From the NCBI GenBank assembly GCA_021807655.1, contig JAKBCT010000002.1, positions 1 to 45,388 on the forward strand: 45,388 bases of DNA, in the 5' to 3' direction. The stretch comes from Actinomycetes bacterium. Lineage in GTDB: Bacteria; Actinomycetota; Acidimicrobiia; Acidimicrobiales; RAAP-2. The position numbers and the translations under genes are program-made. Below the pieces are notes generated by a model, which saw only the letters and a program-made list of their open reading frames with translations, did no database searches and was not told the DNA's origin. Positions within the stretch are counted from its first letter, which is position 1, and each line of letters begins with the position of its first letter. Below are positions 12,305-21,700 of this stretch, piece by piece.

Positions 12305-12594
12305 TCAACGAACACGCCATCGTACGAATCGATCCCCGCGATCACGACGCCTTCGAAGCGGCCGTGCGGGGCGCCTTCGCGATTATCGAGGCGGCGCCGG
12401 GCTGTCACGGCGCCGAACTGCGCCCTCAGCACGAGGATCACGCCATCTATCTGCTCACGGTGCGCTGGACCTCGGTTGACGCGCACCTGCGTTTCCGCCA
12501 AACACCATTGTTCGAGCAGTGGCGAACGGCCACGCACCCCTTCTACGTCGTCGCCCCCGAAGTGACCCACTTCCTGGAGCCCATCGAGCGTTAG
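12301..12594 (+). CDS. Antibiotic biosynthesis monooxygenase (ABM) domain protein
   Basis: This is a small (97-residue) ferredoxin-like dimeric alpha/beta barrel protein of the ABM/YgiN type. Members range from quinone or haem monooxygenases to proteins of unknown function, so the reaction is not assigned. The visible pattern is [18 protein letters not shown], then [28 protein letters not shown], and a C-terminal [14 protein letters not shown]. The start overlaps the M20 stop (ATGA). The stop is shared with the convergent mutase (TTAG at 12591-12594). Confidence 0.75.
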   Translation: MINEHAIVRIDPRDHDAFEAAVRGAFAIIEAAPGCHGAELRPQHEDHAIYLLTVRWTSVDAHLRFRQTPLFEQWRTATHPFYVVAPEVTHFLEPIER

Positions 12595-14171
12595 CTCGGT
12601 TGATAGGTCCCGAAGGTCTCACGCAACGTATCGGCGACCTCGCCCAACGTCGCCATCCGCGCGAGCGCGAGTTTCATTGGGTACAACAGGTTCGCCGAGC
12701 CTCGTGCGGCGACGGCCACATCGGCGAGAGCGGCGCGCACGGCCTCCGCGTCGCGTTCTCCCTTGACGCGGCGCACGCGCGCAACTTGTTGCTGCTGCTG
12801 GGTCTCGTCGATCGGGAACACTTCGGTCGGCACGCTCTCGCGGTCGGCGAACTGGTTGACGCCGATGACGACCTTCTCACCTCGATCAACGCGCCGCGCG
12901 AAATCGTACGCCGCGGCTTCGATCTCGTCTTGCATGTAGCGCGCCTCGATGGCGGCCACCGCGCCACCCATCTCGTCGATGGTCGCGATGTACTGACGAG
13001 CCAGACGCTCAACGTCTGCCGTCAACGATTCGACGAAGTACGAGCCAGCCAGCGGGTCTACGGTGTCAGCAACGCCGGACTCGTACCCCACGATCTGCTG
13101 TGTTCGCAGTGCGAGCTTGGCGGCTCGCTCGGTGGGCAACCCCAGCGCCTCGTCAAAGCCGTTGGTATGCAGACTCTGGGTGCCACCGAGCGCCGCCGCC
13201 AGGGCCTGGAGCGTGACGCGGACGATGTTGTTTTCGGGCTGCTGGGCGGTCAGCGTTGATCCACCCGTCTGGGTGTGGAAGCGCAACATCAACGAGCGCG
13301 GGTCCGTGGCGCCAAATCGGTCGCGCATGACCGACGACCAGATACGCCGAGCGGCTCGATACTTCGCAATCTCCTCGAAGAGATTGTTGTGGGCGTTGAA
13401 GAAGAAACTGAGCCGCGGCGCGAAGTCGTCGAGCGATAGCCCGGCCGCCAAAGCGGCCTCCACGTACGCGATGCCGTTGGCCAGGGTGAAGGCGACTTCC
13501 TGCACCGCCGTCGAACCCGCTTCGCGGATGTGATAGCCCGAGATCGATATCGTGTTCCAATTCGGAATTTCGCGAGCGCAGTACGCGAAGGTGTCGACGA
13601 TCAGGCGCATTGACTGGCGCGGCGGATAGATGTAGGTCCCGCGGGCGACGTACTCCTTCAGGATGTCGTTCTGAATCGTGCCGCGCAACTGGGTCCCGGG
13701 GACGCCGCGCTCCTCGCCGACCAGCTGATAGAGCAACAGCAACGTCGAGGCCGTTGCGTTGATCGTCATCGAGGTCGTCACGCGGTCCAGGGGTAGATCC
13801 GCGAGCAGCAGGCGCATGTCCTCGAGCGACGACACCGCGACGCCAACCTTGCCGACCTCGCCCTCGGCGCGGGGATGGTCGGCGTCGTAGCCCATCTGCG
13901 TCGGCAGGTCGAAGGCGCACGAGAGCCCGGTCTGGCCGGCTTCGAGGAGGAACTTGAAGCGTTCGTTGGTGGACTCGGCCGTACCGAAGCCGGCGTACTG
14001 GCGCATGGTCCACAGCCGACCGCGGTACATCGTCGGGTGCACGCCGCGCACGAAGGGGTACGCACCCGGCTCGCCCAACTGGGTCTGGGGATCAAACCCC
14101 TCGAGGTCCGCGGCCCGATAGACCGGTCGTATCTCAATGCCTGAGTCTGTCTCGCGTCTCTCGTCACTCAC
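12591..14171 (-). CDS. Methylmalonyl-CoA mutase-family large (catalytic) subunit without B12-binding domain
   Basis: This is the TIM-barrel half of an AdoCbl-dependent acyl-CoA mutase, which rearranges a CoA ester carbon skeleton by radical chemistry. From GTG 14171 it has 526 residues and ends at ETFGTYQPS, so the ~130-residue cobalamin-binding domain must come from a separate small subunit that is not in the window. Key residues: Tyr in RQYAGFG and Arg in [12 protein letters not shown] correspond to Tyr89 and Arg207 of methylmalonyl-CoA mutase, as opposed to Phe/Gln of isobutyryl-CoA mutase. His in [12 protein letters not shown] is also present. This favours a dicarboxyl acyl-CoA such as methylmalonyl- or ethylmalonyl-CoA. 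A run of five glutamines follows PIDET. Confidence 0.88.
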   Translation of the reverse strand: MSDERRETDSGIEIRPVYRAADLEGFDPQTQLGEPGAYPFVRGVHPTMYRGRLWTMRQYAGFGTAESTNERFKFLLEAGQTGLSCAFDLPTQMGYDADHPRAEGEVGKVGVAVSSLEDMRLLLADLPLDRVTTSMTINATASTLLLLYQLVGEERGVPGTQLRGTIQNDILKEYVARGTYIYPPRQSMRLIVDTFAYCAREIPNWNTISISGYHIREAGSTAVQEVAFTLANGIAYVEAALAAGLSLDDFAPRLSFFFNAHNNLFEEIAKYRAARRIWSSVMRDRFGATDPRSLMLRFHTQTGGSTLTAQQPENNIVRVTLQALAAALGGTQSLHTNGFDEALGLPTERAAKLALRTQQIVGYESGVADTVDPLAGSYFVESLTADVERLARQYIATIDEMGGAVAAIEARYMQDEIEAAAYDFARRVDRGEKVVIGVNQFADRESVPTEVFPIDETQQQQQVARVRRVKGERDAEAVRAALADVAVAARGSANLLYPMKLALARMATLGEVADTLRETFGTYQPS

Positions 14172-14178
14172 CGCTCGT

Positions 14179-14184
14179 AGATTA
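14179..14184 (-). promoter_or_regulatory. Probable -10 hexamer of the mutase gene (leaderless type)
   Basis: TAATCT on the minus strand ends seven bases before GTG 14171, so the transcript would start at the coding sequence. Confidence 0.45.
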
Positions 14185-14204
14185 GATCGTGGTTCAACAA
14201 CTCT

Positions 14205-14219
14205 TTGGCGAAATGCCAA
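14205..14219. repeat. Short inverted repeat between mutase and RDD gene
   Basis: TTGGC (14205-14209), five spacer bases and GCCAA (14215-14219) form a perfect dyad. It overlaps the expected -35 zone of the mutase promoter, so it could be an operator, but arms of five bases arise easily by chance. Confidence 0.25.
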
Positions 14220-14240
14220 CCGTGGCGGGTGCGCGTGGAC

Positions 14241-14246
14241 CACAAT
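14241..14246 (+). promoter_or_regulatory. Possible -10 hexamer of the RDD gene
   Basis: CACAAT lies six bases before GTG 14253. It matches the A2 and T6 positions of the -10 element but not T1. Confidence 0.25.
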
Positions 14247-14252
14247 GGACTG

Positions 14253-14786
14253 GTGTACTGTCCCGCCTGCGGAAGTGAGACGGCTGCGCCCTACTGCGCC
14301 GTGTGCGGGGCGCCGATCGCCAACGCCGAGTTAACCGTCGGCTCGTCCCAGCAGCTCGGCGGGTGGTGGCGTCGCGTAGGCGCGACCTTCACCGACAACA
14401 TCATCTTGCTGCTACCGACCACCGTCGTGCTCATTTTGATCGGGGCGATCGCCGGATCTCTGGTCGGGGCGCTCGCGGGCATCGCCACCCAGGGCGCGTA
14501 CCAGGTGCTGCTGCTCAGCTCACCGCGTGGCCAAACGCTCGGCAATCGAATCGTCGCCACGCGCGTACGCGACCGCAACACCGGGGGGCCCATCTCCACG
14601 CGCCAAGCGATGTGGCGTTGGGGCTTTATCGCGGCCTACAGCGTCATCGCCCTCGTCAACAGTCCAATTTCGACCGCCATCGCCACGGTGGTCGCGCTGG
14701 TCGACGTGCTCTTCCCCCTGGCGAATCCGATGAAGCAGACAATCCACGATCGGCTGGCCGGCACGATCGTCGTCACCGCCAGTTAG
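14253..14786 (+). CDS. Zinc-ribbon RDD-family membrane protein
   Basis: The ~177-residue protein begins with a zinc ribbon made of two CxxC knuckles (YCPACG and YCAVCG) and continues into an RDD domain: an Arg in [12 protein letters not shown], a hydrophobic pair around residues 50-80, then [14 protein letters not shown], another pair around 115-150, and a terminal [14 protein letters not shown] proteins are integral membrane proteins of poorly defined role, some proposed as ion antiporters. GTG 14253 is preferred because the CxxC knuckle then sits at the N-terminus as is common; the open frame extends to 14205 and GTG 14229 is an alternative. No partner gene is evident; moeB converges 33 bases downstream. 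Confidence 0.75.
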   Translation: MYCPACGSETAAPYCAVCGAPIANAELTVGSSQQLGGWWRRVGATFTDNIILLLPTTVVLILIGAIAGSLVGALAGIATQGAYQVLLLSSPRGQTLGNRIVATRVRDRNTGGPISTRQAMWRWGFIAAYSVIALVNSPISTAIATVVALVDVLFPLANPMKQTIHDRLAGTIVVTAS

Positions 14787-14819
14787 CGCTACGGGCCAAC
14801 GACGGGGGCTTGCGTCGAC

Positions 14820-15986
14820 CTAGGCCCGCACCGTCGCGTGCGGCATGCAGAGGTCATCGTATTCGGCGATCACGATCGGATCCGCGTCGTCGCCGCACGC
14901 GGGACACGACGGGTCGCGACGGACCTTGAACGTTCGAAAGCTCTCATCCATGGAGTCGTAGGTCAACAGCCGACCCACCAGCGGCTCGCCCAGGTCCAAG
15001 ACGAGCTTGATCGTCTCGATCGCCTGAATCGACCCAATAATGCCCGGCAACACGCCCAGTACACCCGCCTCTGCGCAACTCGGCGCGAGTTCGGGCGGCG
15101 GTGGTTCGGGAATCATGCAGCGGTAGCACGGTCCGACGTAGGGATCGAAGATCGTTACCTGTCCCTCGAAACGGAAGATGGAGCCGTGCACGACCGGGAT
15201 CCGTTTCACCAGCGCCGCGTCGTTCACCAGGTACCGCGTCGGAAAGTTGTCCGTGCCATCCACGATGACGTCGTAGCCATCGAGAATGTCCAAGACATTG
15301 TCCGCTCCCAGTCGGGTGTCGTAGGTCTTTACCACGAGATCGGGATTGATCGCGGTCAAGGTCAGCTTGGCGCTCTCCACCTTGCGCATGCCGACGCGAT
15401 CGAGATTGTGCAAGACCTGGCGTTGTAGGTTCGACGCGTCAACGACGTCCATGTCAATGATCCCGATGGTGCCGACGCCGGCGGCCGCCAGGTAGAGCGC
15501 GGCCGGTGAGCCGAGCCCGCCCGCACCCAGCAAGAGGACCTTGGCGTCGAGCAGTTTCATCTGGCCCTCGTCGCCGACCTCGGGCAGCAGCAGGTGACGC
15601 TGGTAGCGGTTGCGCTGATCGGCACTGAGCGTGCGCGGCGTCGACCAGGTCAGCCCCTCGTCCTTCCACCGGTTGAAACCGCCGATGACCGATACGACGT
15701 CGGTGTAGCCAAGGTCTTGGAGCGTCTTGGCGGCGAAGGCCGAACGCACACCGCCGGCGCAGTAGACCGCGATCGGTGCGTCCTTGTTGGTCAGGCGAGA
15801 CTCGACGGCAAACTCGAGGTTTCCCCTCGGAATGTGCACGGCGCCGGGGATCGCACCCTGCTCGTGCTCGTCGGGCTCGCGAACGTCGAGGAGCTGGTAT
15901 CGATCGAGGCGCGCCGCCACGTCGTGAGGTTCCACCTCACGAATCGTGCGTTTCGCCTCGTTCAACAAATCGCGTGGGCTCGGCAC
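14820..15986 (-). CDS. Rhodanese-MoeB/ThiF fusion: sulfur-carrier adenylyltransferase
   Basis: This E1-like enzyme adenylates the C-terminal glycine of a ubiquitin-like sulfur carrier (MoaD, ThiS or similar) and may also deliver sulfur. Residues ~15-115 form a rhodanese domain with the active-site loop YCAGGVRSA. Residues ~125-388 form the MoeB/ThiF domain, with GAGGLGSPAALYLA (ATP binding), DGTDNFPTRYLVND, CYRCM and CPAC (zinc pairs) and the SCAEAGVLGV segment. The familiar MOCS3/MoeZ order is MoeB first and rhodanese last; here it is reversed. GTG 15986 is preceded by AAGGAG at good spacing. No molybdopterin or thiamine carrier gene is adjacent, so the partner is unknown. Confidence 0.87.
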   Translation of the reverse strand: MPSPRDLLNEAKRTIREVEPHDVAARLDRYQLLDVREPDEHEQGAIPGAVHIPRGNLEFAVESRLTNKDAPIAVYCAGGVRSAFAAKTLQDLGYTDVVSVIGGFNRWKDEGLTWSTPRTLSADQRNRYQRHLLLPEVGDEGQMKLLDAKVLLLGAGGLGSPAALYLAAAGVGTIGIIDMDVVDASNLQRQVLHNLDRVGMRKVESAKLTLTAINPDLVVKTYDTRLGADNVLDILDGYDVIVDGTDNFPTRYLVNDAALVKRIPVVHGSIFRFEGQVTIFDPYVGPCYRCMIPEPPPPELAPSCAEAGVLGVLPGIIGSIQAIETIKLVLDLGEPLVGRLLTYDSMDESFRTFKVRRDPSCPACGDDADPIVIAEYDDLCMPHATVRA

Positions 15987-16010
15987 CGTCTACTCCTTTG
16001 GCTTGGCGAA

Positions 16011-16016
16011 ATCCTA
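16011..16016 (-). promoter_or_regulatory. Probable -10 hexamer of the rhodanese-MoeB gene
   Basis: TAGGAT on the minus strand would give a short leader of about 18 bases that contains the AAGGAG ribosome binding site before GTG 15986. Confidence 0.35.
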
Positions 16017-16059
16017 CTGTCCGAGTCGAGATTCCCGACCGCGTGCTAAACCACGGTGC

Positions 16060-16653
16060 GTGGACATGGCCCAACTCCTGGCCCGGCGACGTATGACGCG
16101 TTCCTTCGACGGTACGCCGGTGGACTCGGACTGGTTGGACGACCTCTGCGCGACGGCACTGTGGTCCCCGACCGCGGGCAATTGCGCGGGGGTGCGCATG
16201 TACACCGTCGGCGCTGAGCGGGTCGGGGCCTATTTCGAGCGGGCGACCGACGCCGAGTGGCGCGAACGAGCCGCGCGTTTCGAGGGGCTGCGCCGCGCCG
16301 GGGCCGTGGTGGTGGTCACCTCGCGCCCCCAGGACTACCTGGATCGCTACGGCGAAAGCGACAAGCGGGCGTCGGGTCTCGCGTCGCGCGATGCGTGGCG
16401 CGTACCGTACTGGCACACCGACGCCGCGATGGCGGCCATGTCACTGCTCTTGCTACTCGAGGAGCGTGGGTGGTCCGCGACCCTGTGGGGCAACTTTCGT
16501 CACGACGACGACGTCCTCGCCTGGATCGGCGCCCCCGATGAGGCACTCTTCGGTTCGATCCTTATCGGCCGAGCCGACGGCGGCGGCGTCCGGGCGCGTT
16601 CGCTCGACCGAGATGTCCCGTCGCGTGCCGCGCGGGTGCGTCGGGTCGACTAG
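16060..16653 (+). CDS. Nitroreductase-family FMN oxidoreductase
   Basis: This is an FMN-dependent NAD(P)H oxidoreductase of the nitroreductase fold; the physiological substrate is unknown. About 197 residues, with the N-terminal LLARRRMTRSFDG (FMN phosphate contact), LWSPTAGNCAGVRMY, and a C-terminal half containing MAAMSLLLLLEERGWSATLWG and the terminal FGSILIGRADGG. GTG 16060 (giving MDMAQLLARRRM) is preferred, though ATG 16066 is possible. TAAACC seven bases before the GTG resembles a -10 but lacks its final T. It converges on pepA with the shared CTAG stop at 16650-16653. Confidence 0.82.
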   Translation: MDMAQLLARRRMTRSFDGTPVDSDWLDDLCATALWSPTAGNCAGVRMYTVGAERVGAYFERATDAEWRERAARFEGLRRAGAVVVVTSRPQDYLDRYGESDKRASGLASRDAWRVPYWHTDAAMAAMSLLLLLEERGWSATLWGNFRHDDDVLAWIGAPDEALFGSILIGRADGGGVRARSLDRDVPSRAARVRRVD

Positions 16654-18140
16654 GGACGCCGAGCCGCGGCGTCGATCACTTCGACGATGGTGCGCAGACC
16701 AAAGGCCGTCCCCCCCTTGGAGGTGTAGCCGCGTGCCGCGTCGCTGCGACCCGGTCCGGCGATGTCGAAGTGTGCCCACGGTCGTCCGCCGGTGAAGCGG
16801 CGCAAAAACAGCGCCGCGACGACCGATCCCGCTAGACCAATCTTGCCAATGTTCTTCAGGTCCGCCACGTCGGAGTCGAGTTGTCCCTCGTACGAATCGG
16901 TCAGGGGCATTCGCCACAGTTGCTCGCCGGACCGAGAACCGGCCGCGAGCACCGCGGCCGCGACGTCGTCGTGCGACGCGTACAGGGCACCCACCTCGTC
17001 ACCCAACGCCACTCGCTGCGCGCCGGTGAGGGTCGCGATATCGATGATCAGGTCCGGTGCGGACTCCGTGGCGAGACTAAGTCCGTCGGCCAACACCAGC
17101 CGACCCTCGGCGTCGGTGTTGAGGACTTCGACGGTGAGGCCATTGCGTATCGTGAGAACGTCACCGGGCTTGACCGACCTCGAACCCGGTAGGTTCTCCG
17201 CCATTGGCGCGATCACGCTCAGGCGAACCGCCACGCCCAACTCGCTGATCGCTCGCAACGCACCGAGGACGATCGCCGCCCCGGACATGTCAGTCTTCTG
17301 GTTCATCATCGAGTCGACTGGCTTAAGCGACAGGCCGCCCGAGTCGAAGGTGATCCCCTTGCCGACGAGCGCCACGTGCACCAGTGGTGCCGTGGGCTCG
17401 GGATCGTAGACGCCGTACAGGAGCCGCGTGGGCTGCGCCGACCCCTGCCCGACACCGAGCAGGCCGCCCAGCCCCTCGGCTCGCGCCCGGGACTCGGTCC
17501 ACGCCTCGATGCGCACGTGCGGCGACGCTTCGAAGAGTTCGATCGCGACGCGGGCCATCTCGCGCGGCGTCATGAGGTTCGCCGGCGTATTGATCAGCTG
17601 GCGGGCCCAGTTCACTGCCGTGGCGACGACGGCACCGCGTCGCGCGCCGGCCGCGGCGGCGTCGTGCGACGCGACGGTCGGCAACGGACGACCGACCGGA
17701 ACCAGGTCGAACGCCGGGGCGGCCGACCGCTTGTAGTCGTAGGCGGCGAGCACCGCTCCCTCGGCCACGGCCTGGGCAATCACGAAGGCGTCGTCGACTT
17801 CGTCCGCGGCCAGCAGAAAGCTCGCCGCGTCGCCGCCCGCGAGTCGAACGCCGGCCGCGGCACCTTGTCGAAACCCGTCGGGGTCACCGGACCCGACCGA
17901 CACCAGCACGACGGTGGGCTCGCCCGCGGCGCGCAGCGTTACGTGGGCGCCCGGCTTCTCGCTCAGCCCGAGGCGAGCGACCCAGTTCCCATCGTCGCTG
18001 CGCGCGAGGGAGAACGTCTCCAAGGCGACGAGCAGCGCGTCGCCCAGCGTCGCCACGCCATCACGAAATCGCACCGGCACAATGATGGTCGAGCGTTGCG
18101 AGGCGTCATTGAGCGTGGCGATACGTACGGTATTGGACAT
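16650..18140 (-). CDS. pepA: Leucyl aminopeptidase (M17)
   Basis: This is a dinuclear-metal cytosol aminopeptidase that removes N-terminal residues during peptide turnover. At 496 residues it is full length. The M17 catalytic domain shows GKGITFDSGGLSLKP (metal ligands and catalytic Lys), KTDMSGAAIVLGA, and the family signature NTDAEGRLVLADGL. The N-terminal ~160 residues are the less conserved macro-like domain. ATG 18140 has GAGGAGAG upstream. The gene follows the cobalamin adenosyltransferase by nine bases and is probably co-transcribed with it. The stop is shared with the convergent nitroreductase. Confidence 0.94.
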   Translation of the reverse strand: MSNTVRIATLNDASQRSTIIVPVRFRDGVATLGDALLVALETFSLARSDDGNWVARLGLSEKPGAHVTLRAAGEPTVVLVSVGSGDPDGFRQGAAAGVRLAGGDAASFLLAADEVDDAFVIAQAVAEGAVLAAYDYKRSAAPAFDLVPVGRPLPTVASHDAAAAGARRGAVVATAVNWARQLINTPANLMTPREMARVAIELFEASPHVRIEAWTESRARAEGLGGLLGVGQGSAQPTRLLYGVYDPEPTAPLVHVALVGKGITFDSGGLSLKPVDSMMNQKTDMSGAAIVLGALRAISELGVAVRLSVIAPMAENLPGSRSVKPGDVLTIRNGLTVEVLNTDAEGRLVLADGLSLATESAPDLIIDIATLTGAQRVALGDEVGALYASHDDVAAAVLAAGSRSGEQLWRMPLTDSYEGQLDSDVADLKNIGKIGLAGSVVAALFLRRFTGGRPWAHFDIAGPGRSDAARGYTSKGGTAFGLRTIVEVIDAAARRP

Positions 18141-18149
18141 CTACTCTCC

Positions 18150-18689
18150 TCAGTGCGCTCGCGCGGTCCGGTGGCTCGGCCCCTCGGCCCAGCGCGCCAT
18201 CGTCCAGACTAAGTCACTCAGGCGGTTGAGATAAGCAACGACGAAGCTCTCGTCGAGTGGGAGGCCGACCGCGATACGCTCCGCCCGGCGTACCACCGTG
18301 CGCGCGACGTCCAACGCGGCCGACAGTGGGTTCTCGCCGGGAACGACGAACTCGCGTGGCATGGTGATCTCCTCGGACAGTCGATCGATCTCACGCTCGA
18401 GCCGCTCGACCATCTCACTCGTGACCAGTGATTTCCCCGCCACGAGCTTCTTACGATTCACCGGCGCGGTCGCCACCTCGGCCATCAAGACCCAGAGATC
18501 GCGCTCTAGCGTGATCAGCAGCTCGCCCAGCGAGCTCGTCGCCTCGGTCATCGAGCGCGCCCACCCCAGCGCCGCCTGGGCCTCGTCGACGGCGCCGTTC
18601 ACCTCAATCGCGGCGGCGCTCTTAGGGACGCGACCGCCGAAATAGAGGCCCGTCGTCCCGTCGTCGCCGTGGCGGGTATAGATCTTCAC
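18150..18689 (-). CDS. Cob(I)alamin adenosyltransferase, PduO/MMAB type
   Basis: This enzyme transfers adenosyl from ATP to cob(I)alamin to make AdoCbl, the cofactor of methylmalonyl-CoA mutase. The ~179-residue all-helical protein begins VKIYTRHGDDGTTGLYFGG (ATP-binding P-loop of the family) and has the AALDVARTVVRRAERIAVGL segment and FVVAYLNRLSDLVW near the C-terminus, characteristic of PduO-type enzymes. GTG 18689 gives the family N-terminus and is preceded at six bases by TACGCT. It lies 45 bases from divergent metH, a second cobalamin enzyme, and its product would serve the mutase encoded at 12591. Confidence 0.92.
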   Translation of the reverse strand: MKIYTRHGDDGTTGLYFGGRVPKSAAAIEVNGAVDEAQAALGWARSMTEATSSLGELLITLERDLWVLMAEVATAPVNRKKLVAGKSLVTSEMVERLEREIDRLSEEITMPREFVVPGENPLSAALDVARTVVRRAERIAVGLPLDESFVVAYLNRLSDLVWTMARWAEGPSHRTARAH

Positions 18690-18695
18690 GTCATC

Positions 18696-18701
18696 AGCGT
18701 A
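18696..18701 (-). promoter_or_regulatory. Probable -10 hexamer of the adenosyltransferase gene (leaderless type)
   Basis: TACGCT on the minus strand lies exactly six bases before GTG 18689. Confidence 0.45.
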
Positions 18702-18719
18702 GTGATCGTCACTCGCCGA

Positions 18720-18725
18720 TAGCCT
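18720..18725 (+). promoter_or_regulatory. Probable -10 hexamer of metH
   Basis: TAGCCT ends nine bases before ATG 18735. With the divergent hexamer at 18696-18701 it fills a 45-base spacer that leaves no room for a cobalamin or SAM riboswitch. Confidence 0.4.
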
Positions 18726-18734
18726 GGCCACTGC

Positions 18735-21700
18735 ATGGAAACGGTTCGACTGCCCTACGCGAGGCCCGCGGCCAACGACCCCTACCTGGCCGCACTGGCC
18801 GACCGCGTCCTCATCTACGACGGCGCGACCGGGACCAATCTGCAGCTCCAGAATCTCTCGGCGGCCGACTTCGGCGGTGAGGCCTTCGAGGGCTGCAACG
18901 AGATCCTCACCATCACCAAGCCCGACGCCATCGAACGGCTACACCGCTCGTTTCTCGACGTCGGCGTCGACGTCATCGAGACCGACTCGTTCGGAGCGTT
19001 CGCCACGGTACTGGCCGAATACGGCATCGCCGACCGCGCACTCGAGCTCGCCATCGCGTCGGCGACGATCGCGCGGCGCGTCGCGGATCAGTACTCGAGT
19101 CCCGGCTCCCCGCGTTTCGTTGCCGGTTCCATCGGCCCGGGCACCAAGTTCCCGACCCTCGGGCAGATCCGCTATGACGACCTGGTTGCCAGCTACGAAG
19201 AGCTGGCCTACGGCCTGCTCGAGGGGGGTGTTGACGTACTCCTGGTGGAGACCATGTTCGACCTACTCGCCGGCAAGGCGGCGATCGCCGCCTGTCATCG
19301 AGCCATGGCCCGCCACGGCCGGATCGTTCCCATCCAGGCCCAAGTAACTATTGAGATTTCGGGTCGCATGCTGCCCGGCACCGAGATTGGTGCGGCGATC
19401 ACCGCCCTGACCCCGTTGGGCATCGACGTGCTGGGCATCAACTGCGCGACGGGACCCGTCGAGATGTACGAACCGCTGCGTCAACTGGCCGGGACCGCAC
19501 CCCTGCCCGTCTCCTGTCTGCCCAACGCCGGGTTGCCGAGCGTCGTCGACGGCGCGATGCATTACGACCTCTCCCCCGAGGAACTCGCCGAGCACCACAC
19601 CCGATTCGTCACCGAGTACGGCATCAACGTTGTGGGCGGTTGCTGCGGCACCACACCCGAGCACCTGGCGCACGTCGTCTCGGCCATCCGGCCCCTGTCG
19701 CGGGCCCGTCGCGCGCCAGTGCTTGAGCCGGGGGTGGCCTCGATCTACGCCGCGACCCCCTACGAGCAGGAGCGCTCGGTGCTGCTGGTTGGCGAGCGAA
19801 CCAACGCGAACGGCTCCAAGAAGTTTCGCGACGCCATGCTCGCCGGCGACTGGGAGACCTGCGTCAGCATCGGCCGCGATCAGATCCGTGAGGGGGCGCA
19901 CGTCCTCGACGTCTGCGTTGACTACACCGGGGCCGACGGCGTACGCGACATGGACGAGGTCATGAGTCGTCTCGCCACCCAGTCTTCGGTCCCCATCATG
20001 GTGGACACCACCGAGACGGTGGTGGCCCGTCGGGCACTGACGTGGCTGGGCGGCAAGGCAATGCTGAACTCCGTGAACCTCGAGGAGGGTGATGGACCGG
20101 GCACCCGACTAGACGGCTTCTTAAGTCTCGCCGCCGAATTCGGATGCGCCGTCGTGGCGACGTGCATCGATGAGGAGGGTCAGGCGCGAACGGCCGACTG
20201 GAAGGTCCGAGCCGCGAGCGCGATCACCGACCTCGCGGTTTCGCGTTACGGTCTCGACCCTCGAGACATCTTCATCGATCCGCTCGCGCTGCCTCTGTCC
20301 ACGGGCATGGCTGAGTCGCGACGCGACGGGATCGAGACGATCGAAGCCATCGGCCGAATCAAGTCCGAGCTACCGGGCGTGCGGACCATCCTCGGCCTCT
20401 CCAACGTTTCCTTCGGGCTCAATCCCGCCGCGCGCCAGGTCCTCAACAGCGTCTTCCTGCACGAGTGCGCCGCGGCCGGTTTGGACGCGGCCATCGTGCA
20501 CGCCTCCAAGATTCTGCCGCTGGCGCGAATCGACGACCAGGCTCGCGCGGTGTGTCTCGATCTGATCTACGACCGGCGACGAGAAGATTACGATCCCTTG
20601 AGCACGCTCCTCGGGCTCTTTGAGGGATTGAGCGTCGCCGCCGCAGCGACGACCCCACTGGACGACCTAGCACTGGAAGATCGCCTACGCCGACGCATCA
20701 TCGATGGTGCGCGCGTGGGTCTCGAGTTAGACCTCGACGCCGCGCTCGCCCAGGGCATCGGGCCGCTCAGCATCGTCAACGACCTGCTCCTGGACGGCAT
20801 GCGCGAGGTGGGTGAACTCTTTGCGTCCGGCGAGATGCAGTTGCCCTTCGTTCTACAGAGCGCCGAGACCATGAAGGCCGCGGTGTCCCACCTCGAGCCC
20901 CACATGGAGAAGAGCGACCAGGGGGGCCGTGGTCGCGTCGTACTGGCAACGGTCAAGGGTGACGTCCACGACATCGGCAAGAACCTGGTCGACATCATCT
21001 TGACCAACAACGGCTACGAAGTGATCAATCTTGGCATCAAGGTTGGCATCAACGAGATGCTGCAGGCGGTTGACGAACATCACGCGGACGCCCTCGGCAT
21101 GAGTGGACTGCTCGTCAAGTCAACGCTCATCATGCGCGAGAACCTGGAACTCATGAATGAGCGAGGCATGCAGCGCGTACCGGTGTTGCTCGGCGGCGCC
21201 GCTCTCACGCGCACCTACGTCGAGCGCGACCTACGCGAGGTCTACCAGGGTCGCGTGTTCTACGGCAAGGACGCCTTCGAGGGGTTGCGCGTCCTCGACC
21301 GGCTGGGCGAGTTGCGCCGCCACGACGAGGATGACCCCCTGTTTGGGCGCGAACCGTCGACGCGGCGAGTCCATCGCCGCCTGGCGTCGAACGAGGCGGC
21401 GGACCCGACCGGCCAGCCTCGGCGCAGCCCGTCGGTGCCCCTGGACAATCCGCTGTTCACCCCACCGTTTCTCGGCAGTCGAGTGGCCAAGGGCATCGCG
21501 ATCAGCGAGATCAGTGACTACCTGAACCTCACGGCCCTCTTTCGCAACCAGTGGGGGTTTCGTCCCGAAGCGGGCGAGGGCGATCCGACGTTCAAGGAGC
21601 GGATCTCGTCGACCCTGCGCGAGCAACTGGCCATCGCCCAGCGCGATGACCTGCTCGTCCCCCAAGTCGTGTGGGGTCACTTCCCCGCCGCGGCCGACGG

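Noticed and set aside
18690..18734. Cobalamin or SAM riboswitch for metH and the adenosyltransferase
   Set aside because: Only 45 bases separate the two start codons, far too few for either riboswitch, and both genes look leaderless.
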